From: Porticoccus sp038143955
GTDB lineage: Bacteria > Pseudomonadota > Gammaproteobacteria > Pseudomonadales > Porticoccaceae
DNA length: 64,000 nucleotides
Assembly: GCA_038143955.1 (NCBI GenBank)
Contig: JAYQMT010000005.1
Location: 558,001 to 622,000, forward strand
Direction of reading: 5' to 3'
Of the stretch, positions 41,386 to 52,107 are shown piece by piece; positions within the stretch are counted from its first letter, which is position 1, and every line of letters starts with the position of its first letter. A model generated the notes under the pieces. That model did not search any database. It was not told the origin of the DNA and saw nothing but the letters and a program-made list of their open reading frames with translations. The position numbers and the translations under genes are program-made.

Positions 41386-41578
41386 ATTAACGATCCTTTT
41401 GGTGGAGTTTAGGATATAGGCTGTGATTTATTTATCTTTAGCATTTCTATCTTCAAGTAACGCAATTTTTATGTAACTGTAAAAAAAAATCTTCAGTAAA
41501 ATCAACATTTGGTTTCTGAGCAAGAAAGTAATGTGTAACTAACTAATACAATTAAATCAATTACTTACACTTAAATAA

Positions 41579-43150
41579 CTACTCCCATTCAATTGTAGCT
41601 GGAGGTTTGCTAGAAATATCATAAGAAACTCGAGATATACCTCTGATTTCATTGATTATTCTATTTGAAACTTTTTCTAACAAGTCATATGGGAGGTGTC
41701 CCATCTTGCCGTCATGTAATCAATTGTTTCTACTGCCCTCAAAGATACTACGTATTCATAGCGACGGGTATCGCCAACTACACCTACTGATTTAACTGGA
41801 AGAAAAACAACAAAGGCCTGGCTTGTCTTTTCATACCAACCAGTGTTTTTGAGTTCTTCAATAAAAATAGCATCAGCATCTCTAAGAAGCTCCGCATATT
41901 CTTTTTTTATCTCACCTAGAATTCTTACACCTAATCCAGGACCAGGAAACGGGTGTCTATTTACCATTTCATGTGGCAAACCTAACTCAATACCTATTTT
42001 TCTAACCTCATCTTTAAAAAGATCTCTCAATGGTTCAACTAAGCTCAACTGCATAGTCTCTGGAAGACCGCCAACGTTATGGTGAGATTTTATTACATGA
42101 GCTTTACCGGTTTTAGATGCTGCTGACTCAATAACATCAGGATATATAGTCCCTTGAGCCAACCACTTAACATTTTTTATTTTAAGCGCCTCCTTTTCAA
42201 AGACATCAATAAACGCTTTACCGATGATCTTACGCTTAGCTTCAGGGTCTTTTATACCAATGAGCCTATCTAAAAATAGATCTTCTGAATCTGCTCGAAT
42301 AACGTTAATACCCATATTTTTCGAGAACATGACCATTACCTGGTCGCCCTCTTCTTTTCTTAAAAGACCATTATCAACAAATACACAGTGCAGTTGATTT
42401 CCTATAGCTTTATTAAGCAATGCTGCTACGACAGATGAGTCTACACCCCTGATAATGCTAATAAAACATTATCTTCTCCAACTTGTTCTCTAATACATTC
42501 AATTAAATTTTTAATAATCAGAGAGGGCACCCAGCTTCTTTTACACCCGCAAATATCTATCACAAACCTTTCAAGTATTTCTTTGCCTTGTTCAGTGTGC
42601 GTTACCTCCGGATGAAACTGAAGGCCATAAAAGTTCTTTTTTGGTTAAACATACCAGCTATCGGGCAGGATTCACTTGAAGCCATTAGTTCGAAGTTGGG
42701 TGGAACTGAAGCAACTCTATCACCATGACTCATCCAAACCTCAAGTCGCCTACTATCTTGCCTATCTCTTTGATTTGCTAGACCATCAAGTAGCACACTG
42801 TGATTATGTGATTGAATTATTGCATACCCAAATTCTTGGATAGCTGAAGTTTCGACAGAACCCCCAAGCTGTTCAGCCATTATCTGCATCCCATAACAAA
42901 TACCTAAAATCGGTATTCCAAGATCAAACAAACCAGTTGATACACTGGGAGCCTCAATTCCTATTACAGATTCTGGGCCACCGGATAAGATTATACCACT
43001 AGGGTTATACTCGATAATTTCATTAATTTTCTTATCGAAAGTATGGACTTCAGAGTAAACACCAGCTTCCCTAACGCGCCTAGCTATAAGCTGTGTATAC
43101 TGCGACCCAAAATCAAGGATTAGGATTTTTTTTGATTTTATATTTGACAT
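41579..43150 (-). CDS. guaA: GMP synthase, glutamine-hydrolysing (frame broken three times)
   Basis: Amination of XMP to GMP. The N-terminal glutamine amidotransferase has Cys in GICYGMQ, then the ATP-PPase domain has LSGGVDSS and the C-terminal dimerisation domain has RHPFPGPGLGVRI. Breaks: T6 (42637-42642, missing base; NQKKNFYGLQFHPEV), C4 (42446-42449, missing base; LALSGGVDSSVVAALL) and a missing base near 41700, not in a homopolymer (TARWAHLPYDLLEK). Repaired, it ends in PPATIEWE at 41579, 524 residues, the normal size and C-terminus. It follows guaB, from which a hairpin separates it. Confidence 0.95.
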
Positions 43151-43158
43151 ATCTTATA

Positions 43159-43196
43159 AAGGCGACCTTTTTTTATTAAAAAATAAAGGTCGCCTT
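43159..43196 (-). repeat. Hairpin between guaB and guaA
   Basis: AAGGCGACCTTT (43159-43170) and AAAGGTCGCCTT (43185-43196) form a perfect 12-base stem with a 14-base AT loop. No T run follows on the minus strand, so it is not a standard terminator; it could be an RNA processing or stability element within the guaBA transcript. Confidence 0.75.
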
Positions 43197-43233
43197 ATGC
43201 AGCCTTTTTCTTAAATTATATTTAAATATAAAA

Positions 43234-44703
43234 TTACCTATGCGGATAGTTGGGTGCTTCTTTGCTAACAGATACATCATGAACATGACTTTCATTCATA
43301 CCTGCTGAAGTAACACGAACAAAAGTTGGCTTGGTTTTCAAGGTATCTATATCTGGACTGCCGGTATAGCCCATAGAAGATCTTACTCCACCCATCATTT
43401 GATGAATTATTGATGATATTGGTCCTTTGTATGGAACTCTTCCTTCAATTCCCTCTGGAACAAGTTTTTCGGTCCCACGAGCTGCATCCTGAAAATAACG
43501 ATCACTCGAACCAAGAGTTTGCATCATTGCACCCATTGACCCCATACCACGATAAGATTTATATGTGCGACCCTCATAAAACTCAATTTCTCCCGGAGAT
43601 TCTTCGGTTCCTGCAAACATAGAACCCATCATTACAGAATGAGCTCCAGCAGCTAGAGCTTTAGATATATCACCTGAAAATCGAATGCCTCCATCAGCGA
43701 TCACTGGTATACCTGTATCCTTAAGGGCATCTACGACTTTGGCTATCGCTGTTATTTGCGGGACGCCAATACCGGTAACAATCCTGGTAGTACATATAGA
43801 TCCTGGGCCTATCCCAACTTTTATACCATCTGCCCCAGCTTTTGCTAATGCTAATGCCGCTTCAGCAGTAGCTATATTGCCCGCTATGATATCAACCGAA
43901 GGGTATTGAGATTTTATTTTTTTTACGCGGTTTATAACATTGAGGGAGTGTCCATGGGCAGTATCTATGACTAAAATATCGACGCCAGCTTTGACTAGAG
44001 CGGCAACTCTATCATCAGTATCAGGACTTGTTCCAATTGAAGCCCCTACTCTGAGTCTGCCCTGATCATCTTTGCAAGCATTTGGGAACTTTTCTGCTTT
44101 ATCTATATCTTTTACAGTAATTAATCCACGTAATTCAAATGATTTACTCACGACTAATATTTTTTCTATGCGATGTTTATGGAGCAAGCTTTTTATTTCA
44201 TCAGGTTTAGCGCCTTCAAAAACAGTAACTAGTCTATCTTTTGAAGTCATGATAGTTGATACAGGTGATTTTAGGCTAGGCTCAAACCTAACATCACGAC
44301 GTGTAACTATTCCAACTAGTTCACCATTTTCTAATACAGGTACTCCAGAAATATTATACTCTGTTGTTAGATCTACTAACTCCTTGACAGTAGCAGAAGA
44401 ATTTATAGATATCGGATCTTTAACCACGCCACTTTCGTATTTTTTGACAGCACGGACTTCAAGGGCCTGATTATCGATACTCATACTTTTATGTATGATC
44501 CCAATTCCACCATCTTGAGCTAGCGCAATAGCTAAACGAGATTCAGTAACTGTATCCATTGCTGCTGAGACAAGTGGAATATTAAGTGAGATAGTGCGTG
44601 ATAGGCGAGTTTTTAGTGAAACGTCTTTTGCGGTTACCTCAGAGTATCCCGGTACCAATAAGACGTCATCGAAGGTAAGTGCTTCTCCATCTATTTTTAT
44701 CAT
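43234..44703 (-). CDS. guaB: Inosine-5'-monophosphate dehydrogenase
   Basis: Oxidises IMP to XMP with NAD. The catalytic Cys is in GIGPGSICTTRIV (about residue 304), the mobile flap has YRGMGSMGAM, and two CBS domains lie inserted at about residues 95-205 (PVSTIMTSKDRLVTV). 489 residues, the normal size, frame intact. It stands before guaA on the same strand and is divergent from xseA, as in E. coli. Confidence 0.96.
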   Translation of the reverse strand: MIKIDGEALTFDDVLLVPGYSEVTAKDVSLKTRLSRTISLNIPLVSAAMDTVTESRLAIALAQDGGIGIIHKSMSIDNQALEVRAVKKYESGVVKDPISINSSATVKELVDLTTEYNISGVPVLENGELVGIVTRRDVRFEPSLKSPVSTIMTSKDRLVTVFEGAKPDEIKSLLHKHRIEKILVVSKSFELRGLITVKDIDKAEKFPNACKDDQGRLRVGASIGTSPDTDDRVAALVKAGVDILVIDTAHGHSLNVINRVKKIKSQYPSVDIIAGNIATAEAALALAKAGADGIKVGIGPGSICTTRIVTGIGVPQITAIAKVVDALKDTGIPVIADGGIRFSGDISKALAAGAHSVMMGSMFAGTEESPGEIEFYEGRTYKSYRGMGSMGAMMQTLGSSDRYFQDAARGTEKLVPEGIEGRVPYKGPISSIIHQMMGGVRSSMGYTGSPDIDTLKTKPTFVRVTSAGMNESHVHDVSVSKEAPNYPHR

Positions 44704-44894
44704 CTATTCTGCTTACCTCGTTATAACAATTGCTAACATCGTTGTTTTTTTATAAAAAACAGATCGCTACTTTAGTAAGCAGTCTATTATAAGCCTAACA
44801 AGTAGGAAAAACACTACTTTCCTTCACAGAATGTTTTGACTTACTTTTTAGTATTCATAGTTACTAACTTTTACTTTGACTACTGTTGATAGTA

Positions 44895-46265
44895 ATGCAA
44901 AATAAAGAGATGGATAAAGCAGTTATAAAATATACAGTATCTGAGTTAAATAGACTGTCTCGCCAAACACTAGAAGCTAAATTTCCTTTGATTTGGGTAG
45001 AGGGAGAAATATCTAATTTTTCAATGCCAGCCTCTGGTCACTGGTACTTCAAGATGAAAGATGAAACCGCAACAATAAGTTGCGCAATGTTTAAAAATCA
45101 AAATTCAAGGAGTACCTTTAAACCACAAAATGGAATGAAGGTATTAGCCCGCTGCAAAATAACTATTTATGAAGTATCTGGAAATTATCAACTTATAATT
45201 GAGCAAATTGAAAGCGCAGGTATTGGAGCCTTACAAAGAAAGTTTGAAGAGACAAAAAAACAGTTATTTAATGAGGGTGTTTTTGATGATAAACATAAAT
45301 TACCTATACCAAAATATCCAAAGAAAATAGGTATTATAACCTCCCCTACAGGGGCGGCAATACAGGATATATTATCTATTTTGAAAAGAAGATATCCAAT
45401 AGCTAGTGTTTTAGTCTACCCAAGTATTGTTCAAGGAAATACACTTGATGGGTCCAGTGCAGCAAATGAGTTAACCGAAAGAATTATTTTTGCAAATAAA
45501 ACAAATAATTGTGATGTTTTGATCCTTACACGCGGTGGTGGCTCTATAGAGGATCTATGGGCTTTTAATGATGAAACCCTTGCTCGATCTATTCATAAAA
45601 GTGACATACCAATTATAAGCGCAGTTGGCCATGAAATTGATTATACTATTTGTGATTTTGTTTCTGATTGCAGAGCACCAACTCCCTCTGCGGCAGCGGA
45701 AATTGTTAGTCCAGATGTAAACTCAATTATACAGAGACTAAATGAAAAAGAACTTCAGCTTAATCGTATGATCCTTGGTTTCTTACAGGCGCACTATCAA
45801 AAAATAGATAATCTATTTATAAGGATCAGAAATCCAAATGATTACCTTTTTCATATAAAAACTCAAATTGAAGGCTTACGGAATAGAATCCATAAAAACA
45901 TAACTTCAAAAATAAAGATAGATAAAGAAACTCTTGCTCATATTGACAAAAATCTACAACGAAATCATCCTTGTGAGCATCTCTCAAGTCTCTTTAATCG
46001 ACTGATTTTACTTGAAAAAAGACTTAATAATGAAGTTATTGAATTATTAATAACAAAACGAAAAAAATGGGAGAATAGTTTAAGATTATTAGAAGCAGTC
46101 AGCCCACTAAATACAATAAAAAGAGGCTATGCGATTATCTTAAATAAAGATAAAAAAATAATTAAGTGCACATCTGATATTAAGATAAATGATAGGATTT
46201 TTACTATGCTTGGAGATGGGGGTGTGTTTAGCAAAATTGAAGAAATTCAACCAAATAAAAAATGA
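44895..46265 (+). CDS. xseA: Exodeoxyribonuclease VII large subunit
   Basis: Catalytic subunit of exonuclease VII, degrading single-stranded DNA. The N-terminal OB-fold starts TVSELNRLSRQTLEAKFPLIWVEGEIS in pieces typical of the family, and the catalytic core has PKKIGIITSPTGAAIQDIL, LTRGGGSIEDLWAFNDE and PIISAVGHEIDYTICDF. A coiled-coil region follows (about 270-400). 456 residues from the ATG at 44895; a later ATG at 44910 is possible. Divergent from guaB as in many gammaproteobacteria. The small subunit xseB is not in the window. Confidence 0.94.
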   Translation: MQNKEMDKAVIKYTVSELNRLSRQTLEAKFPLIWVEGEISNFSMPASGHWYFKMKDETATISCAMFKNQNSRSTFKPQNGMKVLARCKITIYEVSGNYQLIIEQIESAGIGALQRKFEETKKQLFNEGVFDDKHKLPIPKYPKKIGIITSPTGAAIQDILSILKRRYPIASVLVYPSIVQGNTLDGSSAANELTERIIFANKTNNCDVLILTRGGGSIEDLWAFNDETLARSIHKSDIPIISAVGHEIDYTICDFVSDCRAPTPSAAAEIVSPDVNSIIQRLNEKELQLNRMILGFLQAHYQKIDNLFIRIRNPNDYLFHIKTQIEGLRNRIHKNITSKIKIDKETLAHIDKNLQRNHPCEHLSSLFNRLILLEKRLNNEVIELLITKRKKWENSLRLLEAVSPLNTIKRGYAIILNKDKKIIKCTSDIKINDRIFTMLGDGGVFSKIEEIQPNKK

Positions 46266-46308
46266 TGTTAAATAACTACATAAAGACAATTAAGGGGAGA
46301 TCTGAGAA

Positions 46309-48201
46309 ATGAATTTTCTTAAACTATTTATTATAATCTTCGTTATGGTCAGCCTAAATGCCTGTATGGATAAATCTGAAGAAACTTTAGAATTAGGCAA
46401 AGATATCAATGATTTATCGAGCAAGGAGCCAGTAACTTGGGATCTTAGTGATTTATATTTAGATATTGAGAGCTGGAATCGCTCTCGATCTCAGATATCC
46501 TCAAAGTTTTCGAAGATCAAAGACTGTGAGGGCAAACTAGGTGAAAGTTCGGCGCTCCTCACTGTCTGCCTAGACTTAATCAATGATACTTATAAGGATT
46601 TATTAAAAAATTATACATATAGTTTTTTAGCTAAGGATACAGATCTGGGTAACTCTAATTTTCGCGAGAGATCTTCATTATCTCAAGCATTATTTGTAAA
46701 TTTTGGAGAGGCTACAAGTTTCTTGAATCCAGAGATTGTATCCATAGGAAAAACAAAACTAAACGAATATATAGCGAATGATGAAGGTTTAAAAAATCAT
46801 GATTTTTATATTCAAAATACTCTTCGTCAGTCCAACTTCATACTCTCACCAAAAGAAGAGGCAATCATAGCTTCAATGCGGGACACAATGAGCACACCAT
46901 CAAGTGCTTACGAAGTTCTCACCAATGCTGAAATACCATGGCCAGAAGTGACTCTGTCAAACGGAAAAACTGTTAAACTTAATCCATCGGGATATGGCAC
47001 ATACAGACGATCCATAGAACGTAATGACCGAATGTTAGTGTTTGATAAATTCTGGGGTACATTCCAAAACTATAAGCAGACTTTAGCTATAACACTTCAA
47101 GGGCAGGTTAAAAATGATGTTACTATGGCAAAAATCAAAGGCTATAACTCGTCACTTGACCAAGCATTGGCTGAAGAAAATATTCCTATAAAGGTTTATG
47201 AAACTCTTGTATCTTCAGTAAATAAGGGATTACCAAGTCTTCACAGACTCATAAAGCTTCGCCAGCGTATGCTGGGTCTTGAAACATCAGAATACTACGA
47301 CATATATCCATCTGTAGTTTCGATAGATAAAAAATACAGTCTTGAAGATGCAAAGCAATTAACATTAGAAGCATTGAAGCCGTTAGGAAAGAGTTATATA
47401 GATACTCTATCAAATTCACTTAATAAAAACTGGATGCATGTATATCCCGCTCCAGGTAAAAGAAGTGGGGCATATGTAATGGGAGCTGCTTATGATGTTC
47501 ATCCTTATGTGCTATTAAATTTTGATAATACACTCGAGTCGGTTAGCACCTTCATACATGAGTGGGGTCATGCGATGCATACTTTGTTAGCTAATGATGT
47601 TCAATCATTCGAAAAAGCTGACTATTCGACATTTATTGCCGAGATTGCATCAACTGCCAATGAGATTCTACTTTTTGATCATTTGCGAAAAAATAGCAAA
47701 AATGATCAACAGAAACTTTACTTTTTATTCAAAGAGCTATCACAAATTAGAGGAACTTTTTTTAGACAAACACAATTTGCCGAATTCGAGCTTGCTATAC
47801 ATAAATTGATAGAAAAAGGTGAGGCGCTCTCTGCGGATAAGCTAGATAGGATCTATGGGGATATACTTAAACAGTATTATGGTCACAATGAAGGGATTAT
47901 GAACATTAAGGATACATATACAGTTGAGTGGGCATACATACCTCATTTTTACAGAAATTTTTATGTATACCAATACGCAACATCTATTTCTGCTGCATAT
48001 TTTCTTACTGACAAGATCTTGAAGAAAGAAAAGGGTTCAAAAGAGACTTTAATTAAAATATTAAAAGCGGGAGGGTCAAATTATCCTTTTGACATACTCT
48101 TAAATGCTGGTGTGGATATGTCTTCTGAGGCCGTCTACTCCTCTATAATTAGCCGCATGGAACAACTCATGGATGAAGTAGAGTTAATATTAAACAAATA
48201 G
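46309..48201 (+). CDS. Lipoprotein M3 family oligoendopeptidase (PepF-like)
   Basis: Zinc metallopeptidase cutting short peptides. The motif FIHEWGHAMHTLL (HExxH, about residue 415-419) and a downstream Glu in FIAEIASTANE mark clan MA family M3. The N-terminus is a lipoprotein signal: a hydrophobic stretch ending in VSLNAC with the lipobox Cys at residue 19, so unlike cytosolic PepF it should sit in the periplasm on a membrane. 630 residues, frame intact. A good ribosome site (GGGGAG) is present. An oligopeptide ABC transporter follows, which fits a role in feeding peptides to uptake. Confidence 0.88.
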   Translation: MNFLKLFIIIFVMVSLNACMDKSEETLELGKDINDLSSKEPVTWDLSDLYLDIESWNRSRSQISSKFSKIKDCEGKLGESSALLTVCLDLINDTYKDLLKNYTYSFLAKDTDLGNSNFRERSSLSQALFVNFGEATSFLNPEIVSIGKTKLNEYIANDEGLKNHDFYIQNTLRQSNFILSPKEEAIIASMRDTMSTPSSAYEVLTNAEIPWPEVTLSNGKTVKLNPSGYGTYRRSIERNDRMLVFDKFWGTFQNYKQTLAITLQGQVKNDVTMAKIKGYNSSLDQALAEENIPIKVYETLVSSVNKGLPSLHRLIKLRQRMLGLETSEYYDIYPSVVSIDKKYSLEDAKQLTLEALKPLGKSYIDTLSNSLNKNWMHVYPAPGKRSGAYVMGAAYDVHPYVLLNFDNTLESVSTFIHEWGHAMHTLLANDVQSFEKADYSTFIAEIASTANEILLFDHLRKNSKNDQQKLYFLFKELSQIRGTFFRQTQFAEFELAIHKLIEKGEALSADKLDRIYGDILKQYYGHNEGIMNIKDTYTVEWAYIPHFYRNFYVYQYATSISAAYFLTDKILKKEKGSKETLIKILKAGGSNYPFDILLNAGVDMSSEAVYSSIISRMEQLMDEVELILNK

Positions 48202-48230
48202 ATTAACTATTATGAGTTACAAAGATAAAT

Positions 48231-48344
48231 GGTGACCACCCTTGCCAGCCTTGTCTAGCACATAATATTGTCACTACCGTTGCTCCCTTCCGGGTCTGGC
48301 GGGGTTTGTGAAATATTATTGCTAGGGACCAGCAAGGGTCGCCA
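48231..48344 (-). ncRNA. ffs: 4.5S signal recognition particle RNA
   Basis: RNA component of the signal recognition particle, which targets nascent membrane proteins with Ffh. Read on the minus strand, the apical domain shows the strongly conserved GCCAGACCCGGAAGGGAGCA (GGAA tetraloop and the Ffh-binding internal loops), and the two ends GGCGACCCTTGC and GCAAGGGTGGTC pair to close the long hairpin, giving about 114 nucleotides. Exact ends are estimated from the pairing. It lies between the M3 peptidase and the opp genes, opposite in direction. Confidence 0.93.
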
Positions 48345-48379
48345 TAAACTTGCTTTGTTTAAAAATGAGGATTTTGGGT

Positions 48380-48459
48380 ACCATTGAAAACATAACCGCA
48401 TGCTACCTAGAGTTCCTCAAGTACGCATTATGTGCGGTAAATTGACCCATTTCAATGGT
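48380..48459. repeat. Nested inverted repeat between ffs and oppA
   Basis: The outer arms ACCATTGAAA (48380-48389) and TTTCAATGGT (48450-48459) are perfect inverted copies. Inside, ACCGCA (48395-48400) and TGCGGT (48433-48438) form a second pair. Together they can fold into an 80-base irregular hairpin with a loop of about 32 bases. It lies 35 bases before the 5' end of ffs and 92 bases before oppA, so it might be part of the opp leader or a regulatory site for either gene. The rest of the 350-base gap shows nothing coding. Confidence 0.6.
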
Positions 48460-48551
48460 GTTCTTGCCTTAAGGGTTAAATATTTAAACTTGCGTTATTT
48501 TTGTGGATGTTTAAAACAAGTTAGTTAGTATTTTAGGTAATTGGATTTTCT

Positions 48552-50207
48552 ATGAATAACTTAATTAAATCTTGGGCATGGCTTTTAGGCTTGATATTAA
48601 TTACTTTCCTTTCTATCGCTGGATGTACCAAAGGGCAAAGTAATGTAGAACAAGGAAATATCGAGGGTATTCTTCACTGGGGTAATGGAACAGATCCCCA
48701 GGAATTAGACCCGCATGTCGTTACTGGTGTGCCTGAACACCACATTTTATCTGCTCTTCTCGAGGGATTAGTTGCAAAAGACCCAAAAACATTGCAACCA
48801 ATTCCCGCTGTTGCTGAGGAATGGAGTATTAGTGCGGATAAAAAAAAACCTATATATTTAAGATACGTAAATATGCATTATGGTCGAACGGAGATTCTCT
48901 AACTGCTCATGATTTCGTTTGGTCATGGTGGAGAGCTCTGCAGCCAAAACTAGGTAATCAATATGCCTACATGTTATTTCCAATTGAGAATGCTGAGAGT
49001 TTTGCTAGAGGTGAAATTACAGATTTTTCAAGGGTAGGAGTAAAAGCATTAAGTGCTGATCTTCTCGAGGTTAAGCTATCTAACCCAACGCCATATTTCT
49101 TACAGTTATTAGATCACTATAGTATGTTCCCAGTCCATAAAAAGACTATCGAAAAATTTGGTAAAGCACACGAAAGAGGAACACTGTGGACCCGTCCAGG
49201 TAACTTTGTGGGAAATGGGCCTTTTGTGCTCAAAGAATGGCATCTTTTTAGATCTATAATTGTTGAAAAAAATCTGAACTACTGGGATCTGAAGAAAGTT
49301 AGTCTAAATGGAATAAAGTTTCATCCAATTGAAAATGTAACTACAGAAGAGAGAATGTTTCGTATGGGACAATTGCATAAGACCGCAAGCGTTCCAATCG
49401 ATAAAGTTAAAATTTACCAAAAAAATAATTCTAATTTAATAAAAATCCATCCGTATTTAGGAACTTATTTTTACAGATTTAATACTAAAATACCTCATCT
49501 AAACGATAAAAGAGTAAGAAAAGCATTAGCTATGAGCATTAATAGACAACAACTTACTGATAAAGTTACCAAGGGAGGAGAAACCCCTGCCTTCACATTC
49601 ACGCCACCTGATACATTTGGTTATTCTGCAAGGGCTGCATTTGAATTTAACCCAAAAATGGCACGCGATTTAATGAGAGAGGCTGGCTATCCAGATGGAA
49701 AGGGGTTTCCCGTTACCGAGCTATTGTATAATACGTCTGAAGGCCACAGAAAAATTGCAGTGGCTATACAACAAATGTGGAAAAAATCTTGGTATCAATG
49801 TAACTCTGAGTAATCAGGATTGGAAGGTGTACTTAGATTCTGTGAATAACGGTAGCTATGCAATTGCGAGGGCTGGATGGATTGGCGATTATGTAGACCC
49901 TAATACATTTTTAAATATGTGGGTAACAGATGGGGGAAATAATCGAACCGGCTGGTCTGATCTCTACTATGATGATTTGATATCTAAACAAGCACCAATT
50001 TCTTTAAATAAACTTGATAGATACACTATTATGGCTAAGGCTGAGGCGGTTTTACTTGAGAGCATGCCAATCATTCCCATTTATATTTACAATAGTAAAA
50101 GTTTGGTTCACCCAAGTGTTAAAGGCATGGAGCCAAATATCTTAAACTATGTTCTTTATAAAAATATTCGACTAGATAGCACACTGATAGAAAAAGAGGT
50201 GGACTAG
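48552..50207 (+). CDS. oppA: Oligopeptide ABC transporter, substrate-binding lipoprotein (frame broken twice)
   Basis: Periplasmic family 5 binding protein for peptides. A lipoprotein signal ends in SIAGC (Cys 25). Family features are NGTDPQELDPH near residue 45, HDFVWSWWRALQP, RKALAMSINRQQL and a C-terminal PIIPIYIYN. Breaks: an A9 run at 48840-48848 (one base missing; KKKTYIFKIRKYALWSNGD) and an A6 run near 49785 (one base extra; MWKNLGINVTLSNQDW). Repaired it has 551 residues. It starts the opp operon; oppB follows with a TAGTG overlap. Confidence 0.93.
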
Positions 50208-51144
50208 TGTTTTACTTTCGCTCTAAGAAGATTAATCCAATCAATTCCTGTTTTAATTATTGTGATTACTGCAACTTTTTTTTTTAGTACGCGCTGCACC
50301 TGGAGGCCCTTTTAGTGCAGAAAAAATGTACCCCCTGAGGTAGTAAAAGCATTAGAAGCACAATACAAGCTAGATCAGCCTATTTGGCAGCAATACACTA
50401 GCTATATAAATGATCTAATTCATGGTCAGTTCGGACCGTCTTTTCGTTATCCAGGCAGAACAGTGAACGAGCTTATTGAGGCCGGTTTACCTGTTACTGC
50501 GGAATTAGCACTATATGCAATGCTTTTAGCAGTCTTGATTGGGGTAAGCTCAGGTGTTTATGCTGGACTTAGACCAAATTCAATCCATGATTATCTGCCC
50601 ATGTCCCTATCGATGATTGGGATATGTGTGCCCTCCTTCTTGATGGGCCCACTTATGGTTCTTTTTTTTGGGATTTATATGGAGTGGCTACCTATATCTG
50701 GTTGGGGTAGCACACCTGGAGACAAAATTTTACCAACTATAACTCTTGGGCTAGGTTATGCTGCGTTTATCTCAAGGCTTAGTCGTGGTGGGATACTAGA
50801 GGTAATGTCAAAAGATTATATTCGAACAGCCAGAGCTAAGGGATTACCTGCTAGGGTAATAGTATTTAAGCATGCTCTTCGTGGCGGCTTGATTCCAGTA
50901 GTCGCTTTTTTAGGGCCAGCTTTTGCTGGTCTTTTAAGTGGCTCTTTTGTTGTAGAGACAATTTTTCAGATTCCTGGGCTTGGTAGATTCTATGTACAAG
51001 CCGCTTTTAATAGAGACTATACGATGATTTTAGGCACCACCATATTTTTTTTCTACTCTTATAATTATGTTCAATTTACTGTCAGACATCGTATCCGTCT
51101 GGCTGGACCCAAAGCTCAGAGACCAATATAGGCATAATAAATAA
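50207..51144 (+). CDS. oppB: Oligopeptide ABC transporter permease OppB (frame broken four times)
   Basis: First of two membrane permeases of the peptide transporter. The start is a GTG at 50207 inside the oppA stop, after a good GAGGTGG ribosome site. Breaks: T4 at 50210-50213 (extra base; MFTFALRRLIQSIPV), T10 at 50276-50285 (extra base; TATFFLVRAAPGGPF), A6 at 50321-50326 (missing base; EKNVPPEVVKALEA) and T8 at 51045-51052 (extra base; TIFFSTLIIMFNLLSD). The EAA loop reads YIRTARAKGLPARVI. Repaired length 311 residues, close to E. coli OppB (306). Ends in DPKLRDQYRHNK. Confidence 0.9.
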
Positions 51145-52035
51145 ATGGTAGAAGTTAAGGAAAAATTATCTTATGAACCTAAGGATTTAGGGGGTTCCCT
51201 ATGGTCTGATGGATGGGTACGACTGAAGAAAAATAAATTAGCTATAACAAGCTTATTCGTTTTAGGATTTCTTTGAATTACCGCAGTGCTTACACCGATC
51301 ATTGCACCCTATGGATACGAAGAACAAAACCTTTTACTAGGCGCAGTTCCTCCTTCTAGTGATCATTGGTTGGGGACTGATGTGTTTGGTAGAGATATGC
51401 TTACCAGAATAATGTATGGAAGTAGAATTTCCCTAGCAGTTGGCTTTATTGCAAGTGGAGTAGCTTTATGTATTGGTGTTCTATGGGGTTCTCTAGCAGG
51501 CTATTCTGGTGGTCGCATTGATGCATTCATGATGAGAGTTGTGGATATACTATATGCATTACCTTTCATGATATTTATCATATTACTAATGGTAATTTTC
51601 GGAAGAAATTTACTTCTTTTATTTTTAGCAATTGGTGCGGTTGAATGGTTGACTATGGCTCGTATTGTTCGTGGGCAGGTTTTAACAATTAAACAACAGG
51701 ATTTCATAGAAGCAGCTACTTCATTAGGACTTTCACATTGGACTATAGTTCGCCGGCATATTATACCTAATACACTCAGCCCAGTAATTGTGTATACAAC
51801 TTTGACTATACCTAGTGTGATGCTCTTAGAAGCATTTCTAAGCTTCCTTGGCTTAGGAATACAGCCGCCCCAGAGCTCTTGGGGTTTATTGATATCTTAT
51901 GGTGTTGAAACTATGGAGGAATATCCATGGCTCATTTTCTTTCCAGGCTTATTTTTATCTATAACTTTATTTTCACTCAATTTTTTGGGTGACGGGCTTA
52001 GAGATGCATTAGACCCCAGAGCTTCTAAAGATTAA
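51145..52035 (+). CDS. oppC: Oligopeptide ABC transporter permease OppC (in-frame TGA)
   Basis: Second permease of the transporter. The frame starts at ATG 51145 directly behind oppB and runs in one frame to 52035, except for a TGA at codon 44 (51274-51276) in the first membrane helix between VLGFL and ITAVLTPI. Family motifs are APYGYEEQN, HWLGTDVFGRDMLTRIMYGSR and the EAA loop DFIEAATSLGLSHWTIVRRHIIPN. 296 residues if the stop is read through; TGG or TTA/CGA would be one-base alternatives. All frame context is intact, so this is not an indel like the others. Confidence 0.9.
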
Positions 52036-52107
52036 GGTAAGAAAAAAAACTTAAAGTTTAATATAATATTAGTTATATAATACCATGATAAATATAGAAT
52101 TTAAATT

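Noticed and set aside
51274..51276. TGA read as tryptophan or selenocysteine in oppC
   Set aside because: Other genes end with TGA at their natural C-terminus, relatives have no reason for selenocysteine here, and only one case is seen.
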